From assembly GCF_002632615.1 (NCBI RefSeq), contig NZ_NITZ01000004.1:62001-126000 (forward strand): 64,000 nucleotides of DNA, written 5' to 3'. Origin of the DNA: Xenorhabdus miraniensis. GTDB lineage: Bacteria; Pseudomonadota; Gammaproteobacteria; Enterobacterales; Enterobacteriaceae. Every line of letters begins with the position of its first letter. Within the stretch, counting starts at the first letter, position 1. Under the pieces are notes generated by a model. It was not told the DNA's origin, did no database searches, and saw only the letters and a program-made list of their open reading frames with translations. Shown one piece after another: positions 5,653-15,073 of this stretch. The position numbers and the translations under genes are program-made.

Positions 5653-8355
5653 TCATACCGGGACGATCAGGCCGCTTAAGTGGGCGCTGTCACCGTCACC
5701 GTCCCAGAGCAGTTCGTATTGCAACAGATGCCCGCGACTGCCGCCGTGGATCAGCAGATACTCCATGTCACTCAGGCGCTGGCAATGCAGCTTAAGCTGG
5801 CTGTCGCTCCAGTTCGTGTAAGCCCGGATATCCCGCCGGGTAAAGCGCACGGCATTCAAAGCGCACTGCTGCTCAGTTGCCATCTCGTTCGCCATCTGCT
5901 GTATCAGCAATAACAGTTTGCGCGTCTGTGGCGGCATCTCGTCCAGTGTCCGGCCTAAGATTTCATGGGCGAGCTGGTTCGCCAGCCGGATATCGGTTTT
6001 CGTGACTTCGATGTATTCCAGTGTCTTGCCGCGATGCTCAGCGGTCTTGATCTCCCGCTGGTGCTGGTGCAACAGGGCGATACTCTGGATTAACGTCAGG
6101 TATTTCATGTGGTCACGGCGGGTACGGGTTTTGTCTGACAGGAACGTCAGTTGGTGCGCATACGGATTGACCACATTCAGCGGGCGCAACAACCGCTGGG
6201 CGTTCTGGTGCAGTGCGGTGAGATAGTCCCGCTCGTTCTCAGCCAGCAAGCCTTCCAGCGTTTGTTTCTGGCGCTGCACCGCGTGGATCGCTTCGGTCTG
6301 TTCGCGGGATTCGTTGACCGTCAGCACCAGACAGCGGTTCAATAACTCTTCATCCACATCAATGGCGGTGGTGGTCAGCATCAGCATCACCGGGCCTTTC
6401 ACGGTATAGCTTTTGGTGACCAGATTGCCCGTGGCTTCGTCCTTGCCCGTACTCGCCATGGTCAGCTCGCCGTCTGACTGCAACAGCTTCAACGCATAGG
6501 CCGCCTGCCGCACGCCCTCTTCTTCGGCTATCGCTAAAATCTTGTGCTGGAGATTAGTTTCACCGAGATAGAACAGGCTCTGGCCGGTCATGGCGCTGTA
6601 CTGGATGCGCTCTTCTTCGGGGATCAGGTTGAGTACGGCCTCCATTAACGAGGATTTTCCGGCCGCGCTGCTGCTCTGGATCAGGACAGCTAACGGTTTG
6701 GGCAGTTTGCGGCTCACCGCCGCCAGATAACCCGCAAGCAGATTAGTCGATTCGCCGACCACACCGCAGGCGGCTAAGTCAGCGCTAATACGTGCGGTCA
6801 GGTAGGGGGCTTGCAACAGAGCCAGTGCTGATTCCCGCTCGGTCAGGCTCATTTCCGCTGCTTTTTGTTCCGTGCCCGCTGTGGCCTGCTGTTGCCCCTG
6901 TTCAACCGCCAGTAACACCTGCCCCAGCGAACGGCGCAGTTCGGCTTCCCCCAACCCCAGTTCAGCGGCGGCCAGCCGGGCATAACTCTGGCGTGAGCGG
7001 GCGCTCATCAGATCAACGCCATCAGCGAACAGCACGCCGCTTTGCGTGTCCAGTACCTGTGCATTGATCTTCATCGCTGCCGATCCCGCTTTCACCGTGC
7101 CCAGCCCACGCAGACACCATTGCAGTGTGCCGACTGACACGAGCAACTCGCCATGATCACCGGACTCACAGACCACATTCGGCGTCACGCTGGGCGTGGG
7201 TTCAGCGGCTAAAGGGGAAGCGGGTTCTGGCTCAGCCGTCTGGCGCTCAACCGCCACGATGTCCGCCGCATCCTGCATCGGCACTGCTCCTTCAATCAGC
7301 AGGGCAAAGGCGGATCCCGGTTCGGCCATCTGACACAGGTATTCGTTGGCATCCATGTCCGGCGGGAACACCACGCGCAGCGGCGTGATCCCTTTGGCAA
7401 CCAGCGCTGCCGCCAGTTTCACCGCCGCATCATTGCCCGCCGTATCATTATCAAAGGCGATCAGGATTTGCTTAATACCGTGCTGTTCGAACGCCTGCCA
7501 GTGATCGGCGATGATGCCGTTCACCCCGTAAGCGGCCGTGACATTGCGGTGTCCGGTCACCCAGAACGACATCGCATCAATGAGTGATTCACACAGGATC
7601 AGCGTCTTGGACACACCCAGCGATGCTTCATTCCAGACGCCTTGATGGGCGCCCGGCAGGTACAGATGGCGGATAACCGATGCCCGCAGATCATCACTGA
7701 TCATGCGTCCGTACAGTTCGTGGATTTGCCCCTGCGCATCCATCACGGGAACAACCAGCGAGCCACGCAGATGCTCGCGCCCGTTCTCCCGCAAGACCCC
7801 GGCCGCCTGCAAGCGGGCACGGATCTCTGCGCCGGCTTTGATCTTCTTCGGGGGCAGCCGGTAGCCCAGCGTGCGGTTGGCAAAGCCCAGTTTGAACTGA
7901 CTGACCAGCTCAGGATGATTGAGCCGCCGTTTGGACAGGTACGCTTGCGCTTCCGCCGCATTCAGCAACGTATGGTGATAAAACTCAACCACCCGTGATA
8001 ACAACATCTGCTGCCCGATAGCATCACTGGCCAGCTCTTCCGGCTGCACCAGCGGCTCGACCGCGGGATTGTGCCCCAGCACGGCCTTTAAGCGTTCAGC
8101 GGCATGGCGCAGGCTCAGCCCTTCGGTTTTCATCACCCAGTCCAGTACCGATCCGCCCGCACTGCAACCAAAGCAGTGATAGAGATTTTTGGACGGAGTG
8201 ATCACCATGGAGGGTGTTTTCTCTTCATGGAACGGGCACAACATGGTCATATCTTTGCCGCGCTTAAACAACTGCCGCCCTTGCTGCTCGATAACGGCCA
8301 CTAAGGAGACGGTGGCTTTCAGGTGCTGTAATTCTGCTTCGGGTATGCGAGCCAT
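5653..8355 (-). CDS. CHC2/Toprim primase with P-loop ATPase domain (copy 1)
   Basis: A 900-residue replication protein. A DnaG-type CHC2 zinc finger is formed by Cys40, His43, Cys61 and Cys64. A Toprim domain follows, with Glu256 in CESLIDA and the FDNDTAG acidic motif at 301-307. After a linker comes an ATPase-like domain with Walker A SSSAAGKSS at 561-569 and a Walker B-like ILAIAEEEG at 606-614. Fusion of primase and ATPase recalls the replication protein of satellite P4, although the domains differ. The likely role is priming and unwinding for replication of an excised circle. SD GGAAGG precedes the ATG; the gene is divergent from the XRE regulator. Confidence 0.88.
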   Translation of the reverse strand: MARIPEAELQHLKATVSLVAVIEQQGRQLFKRGKDMTMLCPFHEEKTPSMVITPSKNLYHCFGCSAGGSVLDWVMKTEGLSLRHAAERLKAVLGHNPAVEPLVQPEELASDAIGQQMLLSRVVEFYHHTLLNAAEAQAYLSKRRLNHPELVSQFKLGFANRTLGYRLPPKKIKAGAEIRARLQAAGVLRENGREHLRGSLVVPVMDAQGQIHELYGRMISDDLRASVIRHLYLPGAHQGVWNEASLGVSKTLILCESLIDAMSFWVTGHRNVTAAYGVNGIIADHWQAFEQHGIKQILIAFDNDTAGNDAAVKLAAALVAKGITPLRVVFPPDMDANEYLCQMAEPGSAFALLIEGAVPMQDAADIVAVERQTAEPEPASPLAAEPTPSVTPNVVCESGDHGELLVSVGTLQWCLRGLGTVKAGSAAMKINAQVLDTQSGVLFADGVDLMSARSRQSYARLAAAELGLGEAELRRSLGQVLLAVEQGQQQATAGTEQKAAEMSLTERESALALLQAPYLTARISADLAACGVVGESTNLLAGYLAAVSRKLPKPLAVLIQSSSAAGKSSLMEAVLNLIPEEERIQYSAMTGQSLFYLGETNLQHKILAIAEEEGVRQAAYALKLLQSDGELTMASTGKDEATGNLVTKSYTVKGPVMLMLTTTAIDVDEELLNRCLVLTVNESREQTEAIHAVQRQKQTLEGLLAENERDYLTALHQNAQRLLRPLNVVNPYAHQLTFLSDKTRTRRDHMKYLTLIQSIALLHQHQREIKTAEHRGKTLEYIEVTKTDIRLANQLAHEILGRTLDEMPPQTRKLLLLIQQMANEMATEQQCALNAVRFTRRDIRAYTNWSDSQLKLHCQRLSDMEYLLIHGGSRGHLLQYELLWDGDGDSAHLSGLIVPV

Positions 8356-8404
8356 AAAGTGACCTTCCTAAAATTGCGTCAAGATTCCATTGCTCTTTTA
8401 TTTA

Positions 8405-8420
8405 GTATCCGATAGGATAC
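8405..8420. promoter_or_regulatory. Palindromic operator in the primase/regulator divergent promoter (copy 1)
   Basis: GTATCC-GATA-GGATAC, a perfect 6-bp inverted repeat with a 4-bp spacer, in the 97-bp gap between the divergent primase and XRE genes. A TATAAAG -10-like box starts 4 bases beyond it on the plus strand. It is the natural binding site for the adjacent regulator, controlling itself and the primase-integrase operon. Confidence 0.6.
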
Positions 8421-8452
8421 CAATATAAAGCAAGCACTTTTTGGGGGATAGA

Positions 8453-8827
8453 ATGACAGCAAATTTCTCTGACTGGTTTAATTCAATGAGTATTGCTAAC
8501 AGACTCATCGCCCTGCGCAAGCAAAAAGGCTTATCACAACAGGCACTAGCGGATGCTATCGGCATTCACGTGACACAAGTAAAACGTTATGAGGGCGGGA
8601 TTTCGTTACCGTCTCTGGAAGCGGTTAAGAAGATAGCGAAGACACTGCGAGTGACGACAGATTCACTAATATTTGAAGATAATGAGCTACAACCTGATAG
8701 CGATTTAGCTCTACAGTTTCAGGCGATCAGCAATATGCAGCCGGAACAGCGGCAGGTGATAAAAGAAGTACTGGAAGGCATGATCATTAAGTATGAAGCT
8801 GAACGCTGGTCTTCCAAAATGAAGTAA
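8453..8827 (+). CDS. XRE-family transcriptional regulator (copy 1)
   Basis: 124-residue phage-repressor-like protein with an HTH_3 domain at about 12-68 (NRLIALRKQKGLSQQALADAIG, then VTQVKRYEGGISLPS). A short helical C-terminus (MQPEQRQVIKEVLEGM) probably dimerises; there is no peptidase domain as in LexA/CI. The start is ATG 8453 with a GGGGGA ribosome-binding site 5-10 bases upstream, rather than the upstream TTG. It is divergent from the primase with a palindrome between them, so it probably represses excision and replication genes. Confidence 0.85.
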   Translation: MTANFSDWFNSMSIANRLIALRKQKGLSQQALADAIGIHVTQVKRYEGGISLPSLEAVKKIAKTLRVTTDSLIFEDNELQPDSDLALQFQAISNMQPEQRQVIKEVLEGMIIKYEAERWSSKMK

Positions 8828-8846
8828 AAACGATTAACGCAACGTA

Positions 8847-8864
8847 TTCGGGCGGGCACCCGAA
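8847..8864 (+). other. Small hairpin between regulator and symE-like gene (copy 1)
   Basis: TTCGGG-CGGGCA-CCCGAA, a 6-bp stem in the 75-bp gap before the SymE-like gene. In E. coli symE is silenced by an antisense RNA (SymR) covering its 5' end. This hairpin could belong to such an RNA or be an attenuator, but no antisense promoter is obvious. Confidence 0.35.
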
Positions 8865-8902
8865 CACGCTGCTAACCATAAGCAACTAAGAAGGAGTTGA
8901 AC

Positions 8903-9223
8903 ATGGCTAAGGCGCATTCTAGGCAAAACCGTGCAGTAAATAAAGCGGCAAAAACCGAACGTTATTATACCGTGGGATACGTGCCGCAAAATAACAAGGC
9001 CAAGGCACCGCCCGCGATCCATCTTAAAGGGCAGTGGCTTAAACAGGCCGGGTTTGAGATTGGTGGCACACTCACCGTCAAGATTATGGACGGCTGTCTG
9101 GTGCTTATTCCTGACAGTGATGACACCAAAACCATTAAGCAACAGTACCAGCGTCAGCAAGACCAGCTCAGTGAGATTAAGCTGCGAATGCGGGAACTGA
9201 TTGGCGACTACACAAGCCGCTAA
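8903..9223 (+). CDS. SymE-like toxin-family protein (copy 1)
   Basis: 106-residue protein with a SymE-type AbrB-fold domain (IHLKGQWLKQAGFEIGGTLTVKIMDGCLVLI, 32-62), followed by a basic, coiled helix. E. coli SymE is an SOS-induced protein of a type I toxin-antitoxin system that condenses nucleic acid. Start ATG 8903 has a strong AAGGAG at 8891-8896. It converges on immunity gene A across a shared hairpin. SymE-like genes are common near Rhs tips. Here it could be an addiction module stabilising the element or a DNA-binding accessory protein. Confidence 0.8.
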   Translation: MAKAHSRQNRAVNKAAKTERYYTVGYVPQNNKAKAPPAIHLKGQWLKQAGFEIGGTLTVKIMDGCLVLIPDSDDTKTIKQQYQRQQDQLSEIKLRMRELIGDYTSR

Positions 9224-9257
9224 GGGCAGGGGCTGAGCGGCTCTTAAAAAGAAGAAA

Positions 9258-9286
9258 GCCGGAAGATCACGGGGATCTTTCCGGCC
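9258..9286. terminator. Bidirectional hairpin between symE-like gene and immunity A (copy 1)
   Basis: GCCGGAAGATC, loop ACGG, GGATCTTTCCGGC, between two convergent genes. There is no long T-tract on either side. It matches the scar hairpin at 2512-2544. Confidence 0.7.
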
Positions 9287-9306
9287 TTAATAAGTAGATA
9301 TTTAGT

Positions 9307-9636
9307 TTATTTGATTGCTAATGGTGGTGAGTAATGTTCCATAATGTATACATCATTTACGTCACATTCAGGATAAATCCACTTGTTCCAATTTGATATT
9401 ATCCATTCTTTTTTTAAGGCCACTTTATCTGTATATTCACTTTCTTTAGGTAATTGAATTAATAGTAGCCCTGCTTTATGTCCAGTCGATACAACCAGAC
9501 CATGCCTAGAATAATCATCTGGAATATTAACTACTAAAAGGTCTAAAACTTTTTCATATGGCCAAACCGCAGGAAATCTAAAAACACATCCTCTAGAAAT
9601 GCTGTCAGATTTGTAATCAATGAGTTTCACTGTCAT
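9307..9636 (-). CDS. Putative immunity protein A (copy 1)
   Basis: 109 residues, no signal peptide, probably cytoplasmic. It follows toxin tip A with a TAATG one-base overlap, so it is the cognate immunity candidate. Segments such as GLVVSTGHKAGLLLIQLPKES recall Imm45-type proteins, but that is from memory and unsure. It does not resemble the small acidic ImmE3, although tip A looks E3-like. In this copy it lies behind a core-less tip. Confidence 0.65.
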   Translation of the reverse strand: MTVKLIDYKSDSISRGCVFRFPAVWPYEKVLDLLVVNIPDDYSRHGLVVSTGHKAGLLLIQLPKESEYTDKVALKKEWIISNWNKWIYPECDVNDVYIMEHYSPPLAIK

Positions 9637-10043
9637 TATTTTACCTTTAAATCATGTCCGCCACTTTTATCAATACTATTAGGTATATCATTTAACTTCA
9701 TATCTACTTCGCCTAAATGATTCCCTCGTTTTTGAGCAACTTTTTCAAACCGGCCATGTTGTGTATCAACAGAATAATAATATTTGTCATCCTGATATAT
9801 TATTCTTCCCTTATTTAATTTTTCGATATTCTTGGCTCTTTTCCAGTTGTTTTCTTTGGAAACACTTTCTGCCATTTCTCTTACTACAGGCACTCTTTCT
9901 TGTACAGGTAAGCGAAAGAGGCTTTTTTCAAATTCTGCAACTGTTTGGCCATTAGGTAATGTAGGGCATGGAGCTAACCCAAACGGATCAACCCAAGACA
10001 GCGGATTATGCACATAGCCATACGGATTCAACCCACCCATCAA
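9636..10043 (-). CDS. Core-less duplicate of Rhs toxin tip A
   Basis: Identical to the last 135 codons of the full rhs gene (16257-20894). It contains the end of the conserved core motif, encoded by the middle 83-bp repeat, and the 111-residue tip A. There is no core upstream: an in-frame TAA lies immediately before the GAC that starts DPIG. It is stranded because copy 2 of the element sits between it and the rhs core. Translation could begin only at the TTG/ATG inside the repeat. Recombination between the middle and right repeats would rejoin it to the core. Confidence 0.75.
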   Translation of the reverse strand: MMGGLNPYGYVHNPLSWVDPFGLAPCPTLPNGQTVAEFEKSLFRLPVQERVPVVREMAESVSKENNWKRAKNIEKLNKGRIIYQDDKYYYSVDTQHGRFEKVAQKRGNHLGEVDMKLNDIPNSIDKSGGHDLKVK

Positions 10044-10055
10044 CCCTATCGGGTC
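9973..10055. repeat. att-like direct repeat, middle copy
   Basis: 83 bp identical to 16594-16676 and differing from 3352-3434 only by G instead of C at 10017. It joins the tip A end of copy 1 to the integrase end of copy 2. This is also the junction expected in an excised circle. Confidence 0.9.
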
Positions 10056-11011
10056 TTAGGGCAGGTTCCGGTGCGGTCATACTGTTTTAAGCGATTTTTT
10101 CCTTGATTATCAGATTATTAAGGAGCCACTTTTACCCGTTTCGCCCATCCCCGCGAACCTAAAACGCCGAAGTGCACTTTTGGCCTGTTTTGCCACTTCG
10201 CCCCGGTGCGTTTTTGCCCTGCTACCGTCGCAAGCTGTTGTGCAGTATAGCGCCCCATTTTCTTTGTGATGGGCTGGACAGCCTGATTTTGTGAGGCTTT
10301 TCACTTCCGGCAACGGGCGAACGCCGCCCAACTTGCTTGGGCGGCGGGCGGCCGTTCTGCGGGTGCGGGCGGCACAGAGCCTGCAAGCGGCGCCCCTGCG
10401 ACGCTCTGGTGCACGGTGGCTGTGGTTTTGCCACGGTTTTGCATGACGGCGCTTTACGCAAGGGAAGCCCCCTGCGGGGGCTGCACGGGGCGGAGATGGC
10501 GAGCACGGCAACGAGCAACGGAGCGCAGCGCAGTGCGAGCCGCGCGCAGCCAGTGCAGCAGGGTTGGGGCGGGGGAGGTAAAACAGCGGAGGCCGCAGGC
10601 CGACCTGCCTACAGGGTGGTTGGCCGGGCGATGGCACGGCAGCTAAAGCAGAACACCGGTTTTTGCCAAGGACGGGCGCCGGTGCTGACAGCAGAAGGCG
10701 CCGCCTTGTGCGCCACACCCCGCGATGCCGACCTGCGGGGGCGCCAGACATAATGTTAATTATACGCTGCGAACCGTTCTTCGATGCGGCTGACTGGCTG
10801 CGGAGCGGCCCGGTGAGGGGCGTATAATTCCCCCACATTATGTTGAGTGGGCTTTGGGCGGCCTGCACGGACTGAACGGGGACACCGTGGTTCAGGCCGC
10901 CCATTGCCCACGTACCCCCGCAGACACCGATGCTAACGGGCAGTCCGGCCACGGTCTGCCCCTGCACCGATCCTGCCCAACTCAACGGGGACGTGCAGGC
11001 TGTCCGGTGCG
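10056..11011. other. GC-rich, hairpin-rich, gene-free end of the element (copy 2)
   Basis: Duplicate of 3435-4390, with the hairpins at 10322-10346 and 10465-10481 and the inverted dif-like pair at 10748-10843. No credible gene is seen on either strand. Confidence 0.55.
10748..10843. repeat. Inverted pair of dif-like sequences (copy 2)
   Basis: Arms at 10748-10767 and 10820-10843, identical to the copy 1 pair at 4127-4222. Confidence 0.55.
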
Positions 11012-12055
11012 CTATCGCTTCGGCTTGGTATCCGGTTTTCCGCTGGCACGGTCTGAGCCGCTCTCCGGCGGTTCGGTATGCTTGTCGGCTTCCGGCAATG
11101 CCTGAGTGGCACGCTCGGCCGGATGGGTTTGCTTATGTACTTTCTTTAGGTGTCCGATAGCGACCCGCGTATACACTTGGGTGGTATTGAGTTTTTCGTG
11201 TCCCAGCATCGCCTGGATATGCCGGATATCCGCCCCGTTATCCAGCATCTGCGTGGCCATTGAGTGCCGGAACAGGTGACAGGCACCCGGTTTGTCAAGC
11301 CGGGCCTGATGGCGGATGGCCTTCGCGGCGATGTGTGTCAGGTGCCCCGGACTGAGCGGCCTGCCTTTTTGCGAGATAAACAGGTAGCCGCTGTCATACA
11401 CCTCAGCCAACTGAGGCCGGACCTGCACCAGATAACGTGTCAGCCAGCCCAGTGCCCGCTCACCGACAGGCACCACCCGGTCTTTATTCCCTTTGCCCTG
11501 ATTGACCACCACGGCCCCGCGTTCAAAGTCAATATCCCCCCGCCGGAGCTGGCGCAGCTCCATACGCCGGATGCCGCTGCTCCAGAGGATTTCCAGCATC
11601 ACCCGGTTGCGCAGCCCCAATACGCTTTGGTCGTCAAGACTGTCCAGTACCTGCGTGGTTTCCCGTTCACTCAGGATCTGAGTGGGCAACCGCTTCTCTT
11701 CTTTCGGTAATACCAACTGCTCGGCCGGGTTGTAGAGAATGTGGTGGCGTTGCAGCAACCAACGGAACCACAACCGCAGGGTACTCAGGCGTTCACGCTG
11801 GCCGTTATGGCTGTAAGGCTGGCCATCGGCCTTACGGTAGGCACGCAGATAACGCTGCCAGCTTTCCAGTAACCCCAGCGTGATCTGTGCCGGATACTGC
11901 ACGGTGCGCTGTTCGCACCAGTCCACGAACGGTAACAGCCGTTCCCGGTAGCTTTCCCGCGTGCGCGGGCTTTTTCCCTGTGCGGCCTGTGTATCGAGGT
12001 ACGCTTCCAGTTGCGCCCGCAGCGTGATAAGCGGGTTGTCATGTGAAGTTGTCAT
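11012..12055 (-). CDS. Tyrosine recombinase/integrase of the element (copy 2)
   Basis: Predicted protein identical to the 347-residue integrase at 4391-5434, with the same intact Arg163, His260, Arg263, His286 and Tyr295. Two intact integrase genes mean that either copy could drive excision, or that one has been duplicated passively. Confidence 0.9.
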   Translation of the reverse strand: MTTSHDNPLITLRAQLEAYLDTQAAQGKSPRTRESYRERLLPFVDWCEQRTVQYPAQITLGLLESWQRYLRAYRKADGQPYSHNGQRERLSTLRLWFRWLLQRHHILYNPAEQLVLPKEEKRLPTQILSERETTQVLDSLDDQSVLGLRNRVMLEILWSSGIRRMELRQLRRGDIDFERGAVVVNQGKGNKDRVVPVGERALGWLTRYLVQVRPQLAEVYDSGYLFISQKGRPLSPGHLTHIAAKAIRHQARLDKPGACHLFRHSMATQMLDNGADIRHIQAMLGHEKLNTTQVYTRVAIGHLKKVHKQTHPAERATQALPEADKHTEPPESGSDRASGKPDTKPKR

Positions 12056-12205
12056 TCGGATTTTCCTTTCAGTCGTGGGCGTTATCCGGCAGTACGGTAT
12101 GAGAGGGCGGTTTTAGTGTGTTGCCGGAACAGTGATTTTTCGTTTTGTCAGACTTGCGGTCTGTGAACCCTGTCTGGCTCTGGCTTGAGGGCGGTTTTGA
12201 CGGCC

Positions 12206-12271
12206 CAGACTTAGCCCCGACTTGGGGCAGACTTGGGACAGACTTGCCTCCGTTCTGCCCAGACTTGCGGG
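12206..12271. repeat. 11-bp iteron-like array (copy 2)
   Basis: Duplicate of 5585-5650: CAGACTTG-type units at 12206, 12217, 12228, 12239 and 12260, about one helical turn apart, just after the primase stop. Confidence 0.6.
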
Positions 12272-12273
12272 GA

Positions 12274-14976
12274 TCATACCGGGACGATCAGGCCGCTTAA
12301 GTGGGCGCTGTCACCGTCACCGTCCCAGAGCAGTTCGTATTGCAACAGATGCCCGCGACTGCCGCCGTGGATCAGCAGATACTCCATGTCACTCAGGCGC
12401 TGGCAATGCAGCTTAAGCTGGCTGTCGCTCCAGTTCGTGTAAGCCCGGATATCCCGCCGGGTAAAGCGCACGGCATTCAAAGCGCACTGCTGCTCAGTTG
12501 CCATCTCGTTCGCCATCTGCTGTATCAGCAATAACAGTTTGCGCGTCTGTGGCGGCATCTCGTCCAGTGTCCGGCCTAAGATTTCATGGGCGAGCTGGTT
12601 CGCCAGCCGGATATCGGTTTTCGTGACTTCGATGTATTCCAGTGTCTTGCCGCGATGCTCAGCGGTCTTGATCTCCCGCTGGTGCTGGTGCAACAGGGCG
12701 ATACTCTGGATTAACGTCAGGTATTTCATGTGGTCACGGCGGGTACGGGTTTTGTCTGACAGGAACGTCAGTTGGTGCGCATACGGATTGACCACATTCA
12801 GCGGGCGCAACAACCGCTGGGCGTTCTGGTGCAGTGCGGTGAGATAGTCCCGCTCGTTCTCAGCCAGCAAGCCTTCCAGCGTTTGTTTCTGGCGCTGCAC
12901 CGCGTGGATCGCTTCGGTCTGTTCGCGGGATTCGTTGACCGTCAGCACCAGACAGCGGTTCAATAACTCTTCATCCACATCAATGGCGGTGGTGGTCAGC
13001 ATCAGCATCACCGGGCCTTTCACGGTATAGCTTTTGGTGACCAGATTGCCCGTGGCTTCGTCCTTGCCCGTACTCGCCATGGTCAGCTCGCCGTCTGACT
13101 GCAACAGCTTCAACGCATAGGCCGCCTGCCGCACGCCCTCTTCTTCGGCTATCGCTAAAATCTTGTGCTGGAGATTAGTTTCACCGAGATAGAACAGGCT
13201 CTGGCCGGTCATGGCGCTGTACTGGATGCGCTCTTCTTCGGGGATCAGGTTGAGTACGGCCTCCATTAACGAGGATTTTCCGGCCGCGCTGCTGCTCTGG
13301 ATCAGGACAGCTAACGGTTTGGGCAGTTTGCGGCTCACCGCCGCCAGATAACCCGCAAGCAGATTAGTCGATTCGCCGACCACACCGCAGGCGGCTAAGT
13401 CAGCGCTAATACGTGCGGTCAGGTAGGGGGCTTGCAACAGAGCCAGTGCTGATTCCCGCTCGGTCAGGCTCATTTCCGCTGCTTTTTGTTCCGTGCCCGC
13501 TGTGGCCTGCTGTTGCCCCTGTTCAACCGCCAGTAACACCTGCCCCAGCGAACGGCGCAGTTCGGCTTCCCCCAACCCCAGTTCAGCGGCGGCCAGCCGG
13601 GCATAACTCTGGCGTGAGCGGGCGCTCATCAGATCAACGCCATCAGCGAACAGCACGCCGCTTTGCGTGTCCAGTACCTGTGCATTGATCTTCATCGCTG
13701 CCGATCCCGCTTTCACCGTGCCCAGCCCACGCAGACACCATTGCAGTGTGCCGACTGACACGAGCAACTCGCCATGATCACCGGACTCACAGACCACATT
13801 CGGCGTCACGCTGGGCGTGGGTTCAGCGGCTAAAGGGGAAGCGGGTTCTGGCTCAGCCGTCTGGCGCTCAACCGCCACGATGTCCGCCGCATCCTGCATC
13901 GGCACTGCTCCTTCAATCAGCAGGGCAAAGGCGGATCCCGGTTCGGCCATCTGACACAGGTATTCGTTGGCATCCATGTCCGGCGGGAACACCACGCGCA
14001 GCGGCGTGATCCCTTTGGCAACCAGCGCTGCCGCCAGTTTCACCGCCGCATCATTGCCCGCCGTATCATTATCAAAGGCGATCAGGATTTGCTTAATACC
14101 GTGCTGTTCGAACGCCTGCCAGTGATCGGCGATGATGCCGTTCACCCCGTAAGCGGCCGTGACATTGCGGTGTCCGGTCACCCAGAACGACATCGCATCA
14201 ATGAGTGATTCACACAGGATCAGCGTCTTGGACACACCCAGCGATGCTTCATTCCAGACGCCTTGATGGGCGCCCGGCAGGTACAGATGGCGGATAACCG
14301 ATGCCCGCAGATCATCACTGATCATGCGTCCGTACAGTTCGTGGATTTGCCCCTGCGCATCCATCACGGGAACAACCAGCGAGCCACGCAGATGCTCGCG
14401 CCCGTTCTCCCGCAAGACCCCGGCCGCCTGCAAGCGGGCACGGATCTCTGCGCCGGCTTTGATCTTCTTCGGGGGCAGCCGGTAGCCCAGCGTGCGGTTG
14501 GCAAAGCCCAGTTTGAACTGACTGACCAGCTCAGGATGATTGAGCCGCCGTTTGGACAGGTACGCTTGCGCTTCCGCCGCATTCAGCAACGTATGGTGAT
14601 AAAACTCAACCACCCGTGATAACAACATCTGCTGCCCGATAGCATCACTGGCCAGCTCTTCCGGCTGCACCAGCGGCTCGACCGCGGGATTGTGCCCCAG
14701 CACGGCCTTTAAGCGTTCAGCGGCATGGCGCAGGCTCAGCCCTTCGGTTTTCATCACCCAGTCCAGTACCGATCCGCCCGCACTGCAACCAAAGCAGTGA
14801 TAGAGATTTTTGGACGGAGTGATCACCATGGAGGGTGTTTTCTCTTCATGGAACGGGCACAACATGGTCATATCTTTGCCGCGCTTAAACAACTGCCGCC
14901 CTTGCTGCTCGATAACGGCCACTAAGGAGACGGTGGCTTTCAGGTGCTGTAATTCTGCTTCGGGTATGCGAGCCAT
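12274..14976 (-). CDS. CHC2/Toprim primase with P-loop ATPase domain (copy 2)
   Basis: Identical 900-residue product to 5653-8355, with an intact zinc finger (Cys40, His43, Cys61, Cys64), Toprim (Glu256, DND 302-304) and Walker A (561-569). It is divergent from the second XRE gene, with the same 97-bp promoter gap. Confidence 0.88.
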   Translation of the reverse strand: MARIPEAELQHLKATVSLVAVIEQQGRQLFKRGKDMTMLCPFHEEKTPSMVITPSKNLYHCFGCSAGGSVLDWVMKTEGLSLRHAAERLKAVLGHNPAVEPLVQPEELASDAIGQQMLLSRVVEFYHHTLLNAAEAQAYLSKRRLNHPELVSQFKLGFANRTLGYRLPPKKIKAGAEIRARLQAAGVLRENGREHLRGSLVVPVMDAQGQIHELYGRMISDDLRASVIRHLYLPGAHQGVWNEASLGVSKTLILCESLIDAMSFWVTGHRNVTAAYGVNGIIADHWQAFEQHGIKQILIAFDNDTAGNDAAVKLAAALVAKGITPLRVVFPPDMDANEYLCQMAEPGSAFALLIEGAVPMQDAADIVAVERQTAEPEPASPLAAEPTPSVTPNVVCESGDHGELLVSVGTLQWCLRGLGTVKAGSAAMKINAQVLDTQSGVLFADGVDLMSARSRQSYARLAAAELGLGEAELRRSLGQVLLAVEQGQQQATAGTEQKAAEMSLTERESALALLQAPYLTARISADLAACGVVGESTNLLAGYLAAVSRKLPKPLAVLIQSSSAAGKSSLMEAVLNLIPEEERIQYSAMTGQSLFYLGETNLQHKILAIAEEEGVRQAAYALKLLQSDGELTMASTGKDEATGNLVTKSYTVKGPVMLMLTTTAIDVDEELLNRCLVLTVNESREQTEAIHAVQRQKQTLEGLLAENERDYLTALHQNAQRLLRPLNVVNPYAHQLTFLSDKTRTRRDHMKYLTLIQSIALLHQHQREIKTAEHRGKTLEYIEVTKTDIRLANQLAHEILGRTLDEMPPQTRKLLLLIQQMANEMATEQQCALNAVRFTRRDIRAYTNWSDSQLKLHCQRLSDMEYLLIHGGSRGHLLQYELLWDGDGDSAHLSGLIVPV

Positions 14977-15025
14977 AAAGTGACCTTCCTAAAATTGCGT
15001 CAAGATTCCATTGCTCTTTTATTTA

Positions 15026-15041
15026 GTATCCGATAGGATAC
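15026..15041. promoter_or_regulatory. Palindromic operator (copy 2)
   Basis: GTATCC-GATA-GGATAC between the divergent primase and XRE genes, identical to 8405-8420. Confidence 0.6.
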
Positions 15042-15073
15042 CAATATAAAGCAAGCACTTTTTGGGGGATAGA

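Larger units (their letters stand above)
3352..9972. mobile_element. Rhs-tip-swapping integrative element, copy 1 (outer)
   Basis: A 6,621-bp unit (83-bp repeat plus 6,538 bp) repeated in tandem at 9973-16593. From its left end it holds a GC-rich gene-free segment with an inverted repeat, a tyrosine recombinase, an iteron-like array, a primase, a divergent XRE regulator, a SymE-like gene, immunity gene A and toxin tip A. There is no transposase and no terminal inverted repeat. The boundaries are direct repeats in the rhs coding sequence, as expected for site-specific integration. GC-rich replication and integration genes next to an AT-rich toxin-immunity pair indicate a mosaic origin. Confidence 0.85.
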
